NCBI GenBank assembly: GCA_004352715.1
Contig: SCFE01000058.1
Location: 545,514 to 609,513, forward strand
Reading direction: 5' to 3'
DNA from: Hofstenia miamia
Taxonomy: Eukaryota; Xenacoelomorpha; Acoela
DNA: 64,000 nucleotides
A program made the position numbers and the translations under genes. The notes below the pieces were generated by a model. It did not search any database. It saw only the letters and a program-made list of their open reading frames with translations, and had not been told where the DNA came from. This document shows, one piece after another, positions 1-10,562 of the stretch. How positions within the stretch are numbered: position 1 is the stretch's first letter; each line of letters starts with the position of its first letter.

Positions 1-126
1 GTAATTTTTCTTCTTCTAAAGTATTCAGTAGATTAATCGATTTCCAATTATTGTAATAATTTCAATATAAATTAATTATTGCTTACCCCTGCAGATAGCT
101 TTGAAGCATTGCTTAATATATATCTA
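1..126. other. left edge, no feature seen
   Basis: AT-rich sequence with no recognisable coding or structural signal. It lies just beyond the stop codon of the minus-strand retroelement tail at 127. Confidence 0.5.
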
Positions 127-1078
127 CTATGTTATCATATCAGCATACATTTCATGAGGAATGGAAGCATCTGTGCTCTGTTGAGGGGTGGGACGTTCCC
201 CCCTCTGGGTGCGCCTCTGACTCTCGCGTTCCTCTGATCTAGATGGTTTTGTGGTTGCGGAAAGTTGTCTGTAAGAGAATGCTTCTGAGCTTCTTGTTGT
301 TGTGGAGAGTGAGCTCGTTGATGGTTGTCTGGAGGTGTCCATTTCTGATTCATCACTAATTTGTTTGATATCTGGATCCTTTAATTGATCACAGATCTTG
401 ATGCCTCCTGCCTTTAGTCGCAGACAAGAACCAGTAGGTTTAGCTACTGACTCTCTGCCCTTTAGTTGGCGTCGAGTTTTGCTGGAGGTTGGGGAAAAGT
501 GTGTTTCCATTTGTTTGATTAATGGCTATAACTTTGCGCCCTTTAATTGACACTTGGTATATTGTTGTTAACCCTTGTTTGTCTGCCTGCCTTTTAATTG
601 ACATTTGGGTGAGGATGTTCTTTTCCGAGTTTTCGTTTTTCCCTGGGGCTCCATCCTCATACCCTTTAATTGGTAATCAGATTGCGGAGTTCTCCTAATT
701 CTTTTTCTTCTGGTTGTTGAGTGCTTCGTCCTCATGCCCTTTAGTTGACAATTGGATCGTGGAGATTTAGAGTTTTTGTTACTGCTGGTCAATGCTGTCT
801 CCATCCTCATGTCCTTTATTTGACAATCAGATTGTGGAGTTCTCCTCCTCACTCTTCTGCTCTTCAGTGGTGATCAACTCTGGCTTCTTGTTGATTTCTT
901 CATTTTCTAGCCTAAATTCAGTTAATAAATTTATATCCCATATTTCAGGGTCATATTTAGATTTATTTTTTACAGCCCTCTGGGGCATAATTCTTGTTTC
1001 AACTTCAATGTCATTTTGTTGAGGTACGTATTCTTCTTCGAATTCTTCCTCAGCTATGTTATCTAATTCTTGCATTTT
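127..1078 (-). pseudogene. 3' tail of a gypsy-type retroelement with repeated QLKG motifs (fragment)
   Basis: Read on the minus strand from the gap edge at 1078, an acidic Glu/Lys-rich segment comes first (EEEFEEEY, then SKYDPEI and LLTEFRLE). It nearly matches the segment after the integrase of the gypsy copy at 2710-3009, which is why this is assigned to the same retroelement family. About eight loosely repeated units of 20-25 residues follow, each around a (C/Y)QLKG or QIKD core. The end is a Ser/Thr/Arg/Gln-rich tail of 127 residues that stops at 127. Frames shift or stop near 850 and again between 510 and 568, so this is a decayed copy. The function of the tail is unknown; its position corresponds to the post-integrase or env-like slot of LTR elements. 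The part upstream on the minus strand is lost in the gap at 1079-1468. Confidence 0.55.
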
Positions 1079-1468
1079 NNNNNNNNNNNNNNNNNNNNNN
1101 NNNNNNNNNNNNNNNNNNNNNNNNNNNNNNNNNNNNNNNNNNNNNNNNNNNNNNNNNNNNNNNNNNNNNNNNNNNNNNNNNNNNNNNNNNNNNNNNNNNN
1201 NNNNNNNNNNNNNNNNNNNNNNNNNNNNNNNNNNNNNNNNNNNNNNNNNNNNNNNNNNNNNNNNNNNNNNNNNNNNNNNNNNNNNNNNNNNNNNNNNNNN
1301 NNNNNNNNNNNNNNNNNNNNNNNNNNNNNNNNNNNNNNNNNNNNNNNNNNNNNNNNNNNNNNNNNNNNNNNNNNNNNNNNNNNNNNNNNNNNNNNNNNNN
1401 NNNNNNNNNNNNNNNNNNNNNNNNNNNNNNNNNNNNNNNNNNNNNNNNNNNNNNNNNNNNNNNNNNNN
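1079..1468. other. assembly gap (390 N)
   Basis: Unknown bases. Frames drawn across it have no meaning. Confidence 1.
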
Positions 1469-2530
1469 TTTGTACAATTTATAAGCAGTAATTTTTCTAT
1501 TAATTAATTGGCAGTACAAAATGATATTTGACAATTGGTAAGAAGGCCAAGTCACAAAATGCTAATTAATGCTGACGTGCGCGAGACGGCAGACGAAAGA
1601 AATCAAGGATTAATAAATTGTCAACAACTCAGCAATAACAGGTACTAGCCAAATATTTGAGTGTTTAACAAATTTTAGTATAAAAGCTGTGCAATATTAT
1701 ATTTTGTTGATGACCAAAATTTATCGGATTTACTTTGTGTTCTTTTGTCAGGTTTCTTTAATTAATTAAATGGAAAGCTAAAAACGTTTGAGCACTAGGG
1801 TATTCGAGGCAGTGGTCCACAACTTCGTTTAAAGGGAGATAATTTGTAACAGCTGAGCACTTAGTAATGAATTGCTTATCACTATTCAAAAAGCTGTGCA
1901 ATCGCAACATTAAACAATAATGATTTACTAGCGCCATTCCCAAGGCTGTGCTGTGGCTGGTAGCTGTTGGTCTGCCCGAGGTGCTCTTAAGTTAGGGGTA
2001 ATGATAGGGATTTTTATCCGTTATAGCTTTCCTATTGTTTGTTGTTCATTTTATTACCTTATTATATTTACATTATCCCTCATAGGAGAATTTACACTTT
2101 GTTTGTATTGGAAGCTTGTCAATGGTATTACATTGTATTTAATTCATAGTCGACCTACGGACCTCAACCTTATGTTTCTGCTGACTGCTTTGATTGTTCA
2201 CATGTACGATAGGGTATTAACATGTACATATTTATCTGTAGGTTTATTAAATGTAAGGCATGATAATAAGCTAATGCATTCAGGTTGTGAATCTCCTTTA
2301 TTTTACAACATCATTAATAACAAGAACAATCAACGCACGAAATTAATAGGTTATTCACACACTGTCACAATTTCGTTATCACACAACATTCCATGCACTG
2401 AGTCCTCGTGGTGGCGATTGGTGTTTCTTTCGATGCAAAAGTGTTCATTGGAGATTATAGTTACATTGTAGTTCTTCAATTCCTCTTTGTGTTGTGCCTC
2501 AGGTCGGGCGCATAACCCTGTACTTTGTAC
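1469..2530 (+). repeat. dispersed repeat A, + copy
   Basis: The core, about 1755-2480, matches the minus strand of about 6000-6620 and the plus strand of about 26190-26760. Shared landmarks include AGCTGGTAGC-type and GTGCTCTTAAGTTAGG-type stretches, then a TTTTTATC..GTAGCTTTCC block, and further on AAGCTAATGCA..CAGGTTG. It holds a 172-codon open frame at 1953-2471 that is not preserved in the other copies and is not called as a gene. The family has not been identified. It could be an LTR or the long terminal repeat of a large DNA element. Confidence 0.6.
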
Positions 2531-2709
2531 CAACCATCTCCTGTCTTGAACCTAAATTAGTGTTGTTACTTCTAGTGTCAATAATAGTTGTTGCTTAGAT
2601 ATTAGACTAAAAGTTAAGTAACTACCATTAAGGACAAAAGAATAGAGATGGAATTTGGAATCTGTCACCTACCTTACTCGGTAACAATAGGAAATATTCG
2701 AAGTAGCTC

Positions 2710-5603
2710 CTAAATTACACTTAAGTTTACTAGTTGGAAGGTTGTCAAGATTCTACAGGAGTTCTCCTCCTCACTCTTCTGCTCTTCAGTGGTGATCAAC
2801 TCTGGCTTCTTGTTGATCTCTTCACTTTCTAGCCTAAATTCAGTTAATAAATTTAAATCCCCTATTTCAGGGTCATATTTAGATTTATTTTTTACAGCCC
2901 TCTGGTGCATAATTCTTTTTTCAACTTCAATGTCATTTTGTTGAAGTACGTATTCTTCTTCGAATTCTTCCTCAGCTATGCTATCTAATTCTTGCATTTT
3001 GTTGTACATACCATCATAATTTTTTATAATTTTAAATTGTGCGTTTTTGTCCAGTGTTACTTGTTCTATGTCTATAGTTGCTCTTTTCAGGTTTTGGAAG
3101 TGTAAAGTTCTTCTGTCATTTAGTTCATAGTTATTGTTCAGTAAGGTTTTTTGTCATGGTGAATGGCCCTGACCAATGTGTTTTTAATTTTCTCTCCTGG
3201 TTTATGTCTTGTGTTCTCAGTAATGTGTATGCGTCAACATTGTCTCCCGTTTTGTGTGGTTAGCCGTATATTTTCTTGTTGAAGTTCCGTTCTTGTCTGG
3301 TTGCAGATCTTTTTGTGTTGTGGCACATCACCTCATGTATTCCTGTAATCTGATTTTTTATTGTTTTTATATATTCATTGTCTTGTTTGTCGGAGTATGA
3401 ATGGTATTGCATTTATATGGGTGTTGCTGCTTCTCTCCCATACATGGCTTTGTATGGTGTTACTCCTGTAGTTGCATGTACTGATGTGTTGTAGAAGTAT
3501 TCCATCATTTAATGGCTTCGCGCCAGTCTCTTCTTCATACTCTTGAAGTTAGTACTCTTATTAGTTTGATCATGTTTCTGTTTAGTCTTTTGACTGCTCC
3601 ATTTGCTTGAGGGTGATATGCCATAGTCTTTTCTGTTATTATCTCCATTNGTTTTTTCTATGTCTCATTGATATTCCAGTAGTGCTGTCCAGAAGCCTGC
3701 ATTCTTGTGTAACATTCCTTTCCTGTGTTCAATTGTGAACTTAAATTCATTGAGGTATTCTATCCACCTTGAGACTATGGAGGATTTATCTCTGGAATGC
3801 TTTTTAAGCCATGCTAGGCTGCTGTTATCTGTACGGACTTTAAATGTTTTTCCTATTATAAAAATATCGGAATTTCTTAATGCTTTCAACCAGTGCTAAC
3901 ATTTCTAATTTTGTCAGCCCATAGTTTTCTTCACTTTGCTTTAGTTTTCTGCTGAAGAATTGTATGGGTACTTCTTCAATATTTTTTATTTGGCTAAGGC
4001 ATGCGCCTATTGCTACATTGTTGGCATCGCAGTCTAGTATAAATTCCTTGTCATACTCTGGAGTGTTGAGTGATGGTAATTTGGCTAATTCATTTTTATG
4101 TTGTCAAGTTGTTCCTGTTCTTTCCATATCCATTCGAATACTGCGGAATTTTTCAGTAGCACTGTCATTTTCATTGTCTTTTGAGCTAAATTTGGTAAAA
4201 AATGACCATTAGTAATTGATGAAACCCATTATTCATTAGAGGTCTTTCTTTGTTCTAGGGCTGCTTATGCTTTGTATCATTTCTTTGGCATTATTTTTCA
4301 TTTTTATTCTTCCCTTTTCAATTTCCCTTCCTAGGAACACTACTTGTGTTTTTAGAATTTCGCATTTTTTCCCATTCACTTGTAATCCTGTATTATATAG
4401 AATTTTCAGTGTTCTGTCTAGTTTGTCCATGTGTTCGGGAATTGTGTTGCTTGCTATTAGTATATCATCTATATATGCGTTTATTCCTTCTTCTACCTTC
4501 TTATTGTTTTTTGTTTCAGTACTTTTGTGACGTATCTGGAATGTAGCTGGGGCATTGCATAACCCAAATTCCATATACATCCATTCAAATAACCTGTAGG
4601 GTGTTATAAATGCAGACTTTTCTATATCTTTCAGTTTCATTGGTACCTGCAAATAGGCTTTGCATAAGTCTAGGCAGGTGTAGTATTTGTATTTACTTGC
4701 TTCATATATTATGTCTTAGACCCTTGGAAGGGGATACGCATCTTTTTTTGGTTGCGTCATTTAGTTTTCTAAAATCTATGCAGAGTCTGTATTTGTTTCC
4801 TTGCTTGATGAACACAGTGGGGGCTGCATAAGATTTTGGTGTAGTCATTTTTTAGGTGTTCTGGTACTCTTCTGCAGGGTTCATCTGTAGTTGTGATGAT
4901 TTTATGTGTTTCCCCTACAGCTTTTCCTACGCTGATTTCACCAAAATTGAAGATTCCTCCATGTTTTTTAAGTAGGTTTATTAGTTCCGTTTTTTGTTTC
5001 TTGTTGAGGTGTTCATATTTTTCATCTTCAATGTCTGGCATTTGTCTTGTTTTTCAATTATGTTGATCATCTTTTCTGTCAACATTTTTTCTGTTTTGAT
5101 TTTCTTACCTAGTATTTTGATTTATTCTTTTTTCAGATTAACCATTCTGTTAGTCGCATTTAGTATCAGTATAGTTGCTTGCCCTTCTTTGACTGTGCAT
5201 AAGCTTGACGTTAAGGATATTTGTTTAGTATTTATTCCAGTCTGCTCATACATCATTACTTCTGTATTTATTTTGTCAGTGGTTGTTATTTGGCTCATTT
5301 TCTTCTTGTGTTGTTATGACCTCTTGGACTTTTATTGTTTTGTTTGTATAGTCTATTCCCCAGTATCATTTCGTATGGTAGCGGATTCCTTTCTGTATCT
5401 ATTACAGTAAATGTCTGTTGGAATGTGGTATTTGCTATCAGTATCAGAACTTTTTCTAGTTTGCCTTTGATATCAATGTATTAGTCTACTTTTTTCATCT
5501 TTTAAGTTTTTTCTGCTAAATCCAATATTTTCCGCACAATCGTCAGTCATGACTGATATGACTGCTCCTGTATCTATCGTGGCCTTGACCATTATACTGT
5601 TGA
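2710..5603 (-). pseudogene. gypsy (Ty3-like) retrotransposon pol remnant
   Basis: Minus strand, in pol order. An aspartic protease segment lies at about 5603-5497 with the active-site triplet DTG in the context ATIDTGAVIS (5566-5574). Reverse transcriptase runs from 5041 to 4236. Its first part includes EISVGKAVGETHKI, its second part has YRLFEWMYMEFGLCNAPATF and the catalytic YIDDILIAS. RNase H/connection is at 3889-3665 (FKVRTDNSSLAWLKKHS, then RWIEYLNEFKFTIEHRKG). The C-terminal integrase core is at about 3625-3430 (YHPQANGAVKRLNRN), followed by the integrase tail and the acidic segment 3009-2750. Frameshifts and stops break it at about 4769/4652, 4236 and 3890, so it is dead. The integrase catalytic Glu is Lys. 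Most of the integrase zinc-binding and core region is absent at the N at 3650. Confidence 0.9.
3650..3650. other. single-N contig join inside gypsy pol
   Basis: On the minus strand RNase H ends at about 3665 and integrase resumes only at its C-terminal third at about 3625. Several hundred bases are therefore missing at this one N. The unit reads as a scaffold join rather than as one unknown base. Confidence 0.65.
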
Positions 5604-5616
5604 CTAGTACCTAATG

Positions 5617-5787
5617 TAGGGCAAATGGCAGTGATCAGGGCTCGTAGGCAACTCATATGTATAGTAGGTTTTATTAATGGAAATAACAAATCTAGATCTA
5701 AAAAGGGTTTGCCTAGGTTGAGTTATCATAGACATGTTTTATTTATGAATGAATCGAGGGGAAAGCTACAACAGATAAAAACCCCTA
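5617..5787 (-). repeat. repeat A, partial minus copy
   Basis: Closely matches about 6288-6460 in the same orientation (GGCAGTGATCAGGGCTC, AGGTTGAGTTATCATAGAC and ACAGATAAAAACCCCTA shared) with scattered differences. It ends exactly at the gap 5788-5806. Confidence 0.8.
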
Positions 5788-5806
5788 NNNNNNNNNNNNN
5801 NNNNNN
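5788..5806. other. assembly gap (19 N)
   Basis: Separates a partial repeat A copy from a partial repeat B copy. Confidence 1.
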
Positions 5807-5975
5807 CGACAGATAAAAATATTTCTTTTTTGACACAAATTTTATTCTTAGTTGCATTTTACAAATTAATCTGAAATAATAGCAACTAATTGTAATATTT
5901 TTTAATTAACTCTTTCGATCTTAGTCTCTTCTGCGACGTTTGCAGCTTTTTTCTGATAATTTTGGATGATGCTAC
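5807..5975 (-). repeat. repeat B, partial minus copy
   Basis: Reverse complement of the first part of the two repeat B copies at 26801 and 27700. It carries the same short frame ending in KKYYNQL-like residues. On the minus strand it directly follows repeat A, the same A-then-B order as at 26.1-27.4 kb on the plus strand. Confidence 0.8.
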
Positions 5976-6790
5976 ACTTTGAGGAAACATCAGGATTCGC
6001 CAATGAGACTCACAGTGTGTGAATAGTGTTCTCAGTGAATTTGTGTGTTGTGTAACCTAATAATTTATTGCATTGACTACCCTTGTTATTGTCATTAAGC
6101 AAATAAGGAATGATAACACAAACAGGATGCTTTAGCATATTATAATTCCTTACATATAATATCCCTACATTTATAAACATACATGGAGCCCTAGGATACA
6201 TGTGAGTAATCAATGCTATCAGCAGAAAACATGAAATGATTAACAGTCAATAGGTTGATATGCAATCTAATACAATAACAATACAGACAATGTAGGCTGA
6301 ATGGCAGTGATCAGGGCTCATAGGCACCTCGTATGTATAATAGGTTTTATTATTGGAAATAACAAATCCACATCTAAACATGGTTAGCCTAGGTTGAGTT
6401 ATCATAGACATGTTTTATTTATGAATGAATCAAGGGGAAAGCTACAACAGATAAAAACCCCTAACCTTAACCTAAGAGCACGTCGGAAGTACCAGCTACC
6501 GGCTGCACCGCACTTTTGAAAGGCTGGATCGTGCAGCTGCTCCTAAATACCTTTAACCGGATCAGGGGACCACCTGCAGACTACTCTCATTCTTGAATAT
6601 TTAGCTTTCCATTAACATAATAAAATAACCTGAATAAAAATAACAGAGTAAATCCAGTAAAATTTGTTCATCACAATCACAACCATTACTGCGTAGTTAT
6701 ACTAAATTTCTGCAAACAATTAAACAATCGGCAAGTACCTGTTCTTTAACATTGTTGACAGTTTTCCCTCTTTTCTTTGTCTACTAATTT
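5976..6790 (-). repeat. dispersed repeat A, minus copy
   Basis: Inverted relative to the copy at 1469-2530 and similar to 26100-26760. Landmarks on the minus strand are a GCTAAAGCATCCTG stretch, GCCGGTAGCTGGTAC and GTGCTCTTAGGTTA. Together with the left copy it encloses the gypsy remnant in inverted orientation. Confidence 0.7.
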
Positions 6791-7322
6791 TTTCCCAACG
6801 TCAGCATTAATTAGCTCATGCGAGTTCGTCGTTTATTATTTTGCCAAACTGTTTGCCAATATAACTAATATCAAAACTACACTGTATAAAATTGTACAAA
6901 ATAATCAAATGATAATAATCATGTGTTTGCATTTTAATCAAATTATTATACTGTTAGTCTTGATTGTGTCCTCTTTATTGGCCACACGCGGATTATGCCA
7001 TAATACCCTGAACCTGCGATGCAAATTCTTTCCATCAATGTTAACTTAGCCAATGAGTGCATAAAGAATAAAAAGTTTTACACTAGACATTTACAAGTTT
7101 GATGCTTAAGATTAAAGAAATATTCATTCACTTTGTGATATAAGAAGTAAATGCATGTCACTATTATATGCTCTAGCTGTTGCCATATTGCATGATCATA
7201 TGGCATTCTTAACTCTTAAGAGTGAGAACCCTAGGTTGTTCGAATAATTTAGTCATCAATGCATATATATATATATATATATATATAGATTTTTAAAAGA
7301 TTCTTTTTAATATTCTTATTAG
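6791..7322. other. AT-rich non-coding stretch with (TA)n
   Basis: No coding signal seen. It contains a (TA)n tract at about 7263-7287 and ends in the TTCTTATTAG splice acceptor of the EGF exon at 7323. Confidence 0.5.
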
Positions 7323-7448
7323 ATATAAACGAATGCAGCAATGATGGTATTTGTGGAAGCAATGCAATTTGCATTAACACTAATGGCAACTTTCTTTGTC
7401 AATGTCACGCTGGCTATGAAAAAACAGATTCTGCAAGTTACTGTGAAG
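7323..7448 (+). CDS. calcium-binding EGF-like exon (EGF gene 1)
   Basis: A single 126-base exon between a TTATTAG acceptor and a GAAG|GTACGA donor, phase 1 at both ends. The split first codon (G|AT) gives Asp, so the module reads D-I-N-E-C. All six EGF cysteines are present in the order C1 (ECSND), C2 (GICG), C3 (AICIN), C4/C5 (FLCQCHAGYE) and C6 (SYCE). The D-I-N-E-C start plus Asn and Phe in the C3-C4 loop (INTNGNF) fit a calcium-binding EGF. This is an internal exon of a secreted or membrane extracellular protein. Neighbouring exons of the same gene were not found except possibly the one at 23215. A long (TA)n tract lies just downstream in the intron. Confidence 0.88.
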
Positions 7449-7509
7449 GTACGAATGACATATATTAATTCGCATCATTATATGTCAATAATTTATCTAT
7501 CAAAGTTTA

Positions 7510-7516
<7 letters not shown>

Positions 7517-7566
<50 letters not shown>

Positions 7567-7575
7567 TTATATATA
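7517..7575. repeat. (TA)n microsatellite
   Basis: Near-pure TA dinucleotides with TATATTTATATA interruptions, in the intron after the EGF exon. Confidence 0.9.
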
Positions 7576-7579
7576 TACA

Positions 7580-9185
7580 AGGTATTGTGTATACAAGGTA
7601 TATTGTGTATGTAAATTTCCGAAGAAGCTCAACAAAAGGCCCCTCCGCATTTGGGAAAACAGCATTCAACTGAATTGACTAAAAATTTTCGTATGAATAA
7701 TTGGAACATATAGAACTGTTTTCAAATAAGTATATCAATTTCATGAAATTATATATTATGTACTACAATCAACATATCAATTCCTATAATTTTATTTTAC
7801 CTAATAATGCTTTGAAAATCTAATAAAACATCTTGTTATTTTTTCATTAATTGCAGTTCTCTTTAGTGTTGTAACTAGGATTTTTTCATAAATGTTCGTT
7901 GCAAAGTTTGCTGCAAAAATAGAAATTTATTCAAATCATTTAAACGTTTTTATGTCATAGGCATGTGCAAGGTTCACTGATCAGCAAACCCAACAAAATT
8001 CCTTCACATTTTCGACTTCTATTAATAATGAACTATTCAGCCACCAAAAATTCTAATCTGAAAGACGTCATCTGAAGTGTCAAATTTCATATTATTTATG
8101 TTCTTAGTTGTTTTTAGCGAAAACTATGTAATTAATCATAAAAATTTAAATCATATATCTGAAATTACATTAGACATAGCAAATGCTGCAGGATTGGAAA
8201 AGTAGCACAAACATGTATGTTCTATGTGATTTTCTAACAATTATTGTTACTGAGTTTTTTTATCCAAAAAATATGCGTTGCTTTATATATGTCTTTGCAT
8301 AAACCCAGAGTGTTCTTGAGTGAAACTTAGTTCCAATGAACAAAATATTACAATGTGGAATGCATTTCTTTTTCTTTATCAACGCTTTGAATTACATTTG
8401 TGTCAGCAATTGCTGAGTCTAAAATATTCACAAAGTTATGTTATTTGACTTTCTTCATTGCAGCATTATGCTAAGAACTGAACCTGATAGCATTCTTCCA
8501 ATTTATCCAATTTATTAGTTTGTTCACTGCTGATGTGTGTTGCAAATCACATTAAAGCACTGAATAAACATTTGATATTTGAACAAAGTATTTTACAATT
8601 CCATATTTAGCAATATTCCGTATCTGCAAGTGGATCATGCATTTTTACCCATATTTACATAGGAAGAATTCAAACTATTCCGCGTGAAAGATAAATAGCA
8701 AAAAGCTATCAAATTGGATACACACAACCTAATCCAAATTAACACTTTCGAAAAGAAAATTGAATTTAAATTTAATAAATTTAACTATTTCTTTCTCTTA
8801 AATACTTCTAATATTGCTCAAATCAATGAAACATTGAATAGTCTTTGGACAGTTCTTAATTTTTTTCTAAAAACATTTCCAAGAACTTGGAAAGAAACTT
8901 CCAAAAGATTCCAATAATTTTGACAAAATTTTCAATATTTCACAGAGTTATAAATAATATTCACTGGAATTGCCCAGAATAAGTACATATCATTACATTG
9001 CCATTACTAGCATTAACAAACAGTTCACAGGGTTTCAATAATAATATCTGTTGACTTACACTTGAAATGAATTTCCTAATTATATATTATGGCAACAAGC
9101 CTACAAATTTCTTCAAACCAGAAATATTGTTACCATTTGGTGGAAACGTAAGTTGATATTTTAATTACAGCTCTACTAAATAATA
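7580..9185. other. AT-rich intronic/intergenic DNA
   Basis: No exon or transposon ORF recognised. The part at about 8930-9130 resembles 50760-50980 (AGCATTAACAAA..AGTT and GTTGACTTACACT shared), so it belongs to a dispersed repeat. Confidence 0.45.
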
Positions 9186-9189
9186 ATCA

Positions 9190-10108
9190 TAATGATGCAG
9201 AAGGACCCAAAGGAAGTGAGGCAAGCAACTTCAGGCTAATAACATATCGGCCAACAACTTGGAAATTATCAGCTTCAGTGATTTCAAGTAGGCTGGCATG
9301 TTACTTAGAAAAGAATAGGTTGATACCAGAGGAGCAGAAGGGATGTAGGACAAAGACGAGAGGATGCAAAGATCAGTTGTTGATAGACCAGGCAGTGGTG
9401 GAGAATTGCAGAAGAAGGACAAACTTAGTAATGGCATGGATAGACCACAGAAAGGCATATGACAGCATATCACACAGGTGGGTATTGAAGACGCTAGAGG
9501 CCAATGGAGTTTTACGGAAATGGGTTTCTAGAGAGAGAGAGATGGGAAAGTGTCAGCCTGAGATAGACGAGCACAGCTTGAGGTTTAGGCGAGGCATATT
9601 CTAGGGAGACAGCTTTGCACCACTAGTGTTTGTAGTTAGCTTGATCCCAATCACAGAAAAGTTAAAGGAGACAGGCATAGAAGCAATACTGGAGATCCCT
9701 GAGGATTTAAGGAAGATAGGAACTGAGAGTGAATGAAAGATAGCATATCAGATAAGGATGGAATTAGAGAGACAAACAAGGCAGAAGACAAAGCATGGAG
9801 AATACTGGAGGAACACAGAAAAATGTGACAGAGAAGAAAGCAACAAGTGGCTAAAAAAGGCACTACTAAAAAGAGAAACAGAAGCATTGATAATGGCAGC
9901 ACAGGAGCAAGCAATAAGAACAAACTGGGTGAAGAAGCATATAGACAGAAGAGTAGAAGTAAGTGATAAGTGTAGGCTATGTAAGAAAGAAGCGGAGACA
10001 GTAGATCATCTGATAGCAGGGGGTGAGAAGTTTGAGCAGAATGAGTATAAGTTCAAGCATGACAAGTTGGGAAGAATGGTACACTGGAGTTTGAGCAGGC
10101 AGGGTTAG
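9190..10108 (+). pseudogene. R2-type (RLE) LINE: RT and zinc-knuckle fragment
   Basis: Plus-strand reverse transcriptase remnant. In order: NFRLITYRPTTWKL, YLEKNRLIPEEQKGCR, a GCKDQLLIDQAV block, the catalytic-Asp region AWIDHRKAYDSISHRWV, then GIF*GDSFAPL in which a Gln codon has become TAG (about 9602). The segment with the YxDD box is deleted. The frame resumes with a linker and KRETEALIMAAQEQAIRTNW, then a CCHC-like knuckle CRLC..ETVDHLIAGG in which the last Cys is replaced. It ends in HDKLGRMVHWSL. RT, then CCHC, then restriction-like endonuclease is the order in R2/NeSL-type LINEs. The endonuclease part appears 5.7 kb downstream at about 15770. Confidence 0.82.
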
Positions 10109-10400
10109 GATTGCAAAATAAATGGCAAAATATGTCTAAGAAAAACAAACGGTCTCTTGTATATCAGCATGCTGCTCAAATTTGGCAAATTCTTCAAAAG
10201 TCGAAAGCTTCGCAAAAGTTTATCTAATAAATGGTGATAATTTATCTTTGGTTTTTACGCACATATTTTTTTCTATAAGCTTATTTAAAGAATTCGTCAA
10301 CTTATCAACTTTGTCATGCAAAATTGCCACGGAGGTGTACAATTTCTTTATTGTCTTTTCTGCATTAACTAAAACCCATTTCAAAACTTGAAATAATTTA
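10109..10400 (-). pseudogene. probable C-terminal exon of CACTA/tnp2 accessory gene
   Basis: Minus-strand frame that includes KWVLVNAEKTIKKLYTSV, then HDKVDKLTNSLNKL, a stop, then TFAKLSTFEEFAKFEQHA. The layout is a coiled-coil-like helix followed by an F..L.T.EEF..FE segment. It resembles the C-terminal part of the small second protein found beside tnp2-like transposases in animals, from memory of the family. It ends within a few tens of bases of the R2-type LINE fragment, so the transposon boundary should lie close to 10109. Confidence 0.45.
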
Positions 10401-10562
10401 AAATTTTACAATTGGAGGTAGAGTTGGCAGCTTCTAGAGTAGACGCGTTCTATTTATTCTCTACAACAATTGGTGTAGGAGTACCATGTATACCTAAATG
10501 AAATCTTCTGTTTAATGATTACTCATTTTGAATATGAAAAAAAATTAATTGTAATATCTATA

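Noticed and set aside
1953-2471. 172-codon open frame with hydrophobic segments
   Set aside because: It lies wholly in dispersed repeat A, and the frame is not kept in the other copies; no known motif.
9231-9923. Leu/Ser-rich minus-strand frames
   Set aside because: Antisense shadows of the plus-strand LINE reverse transcriptase.
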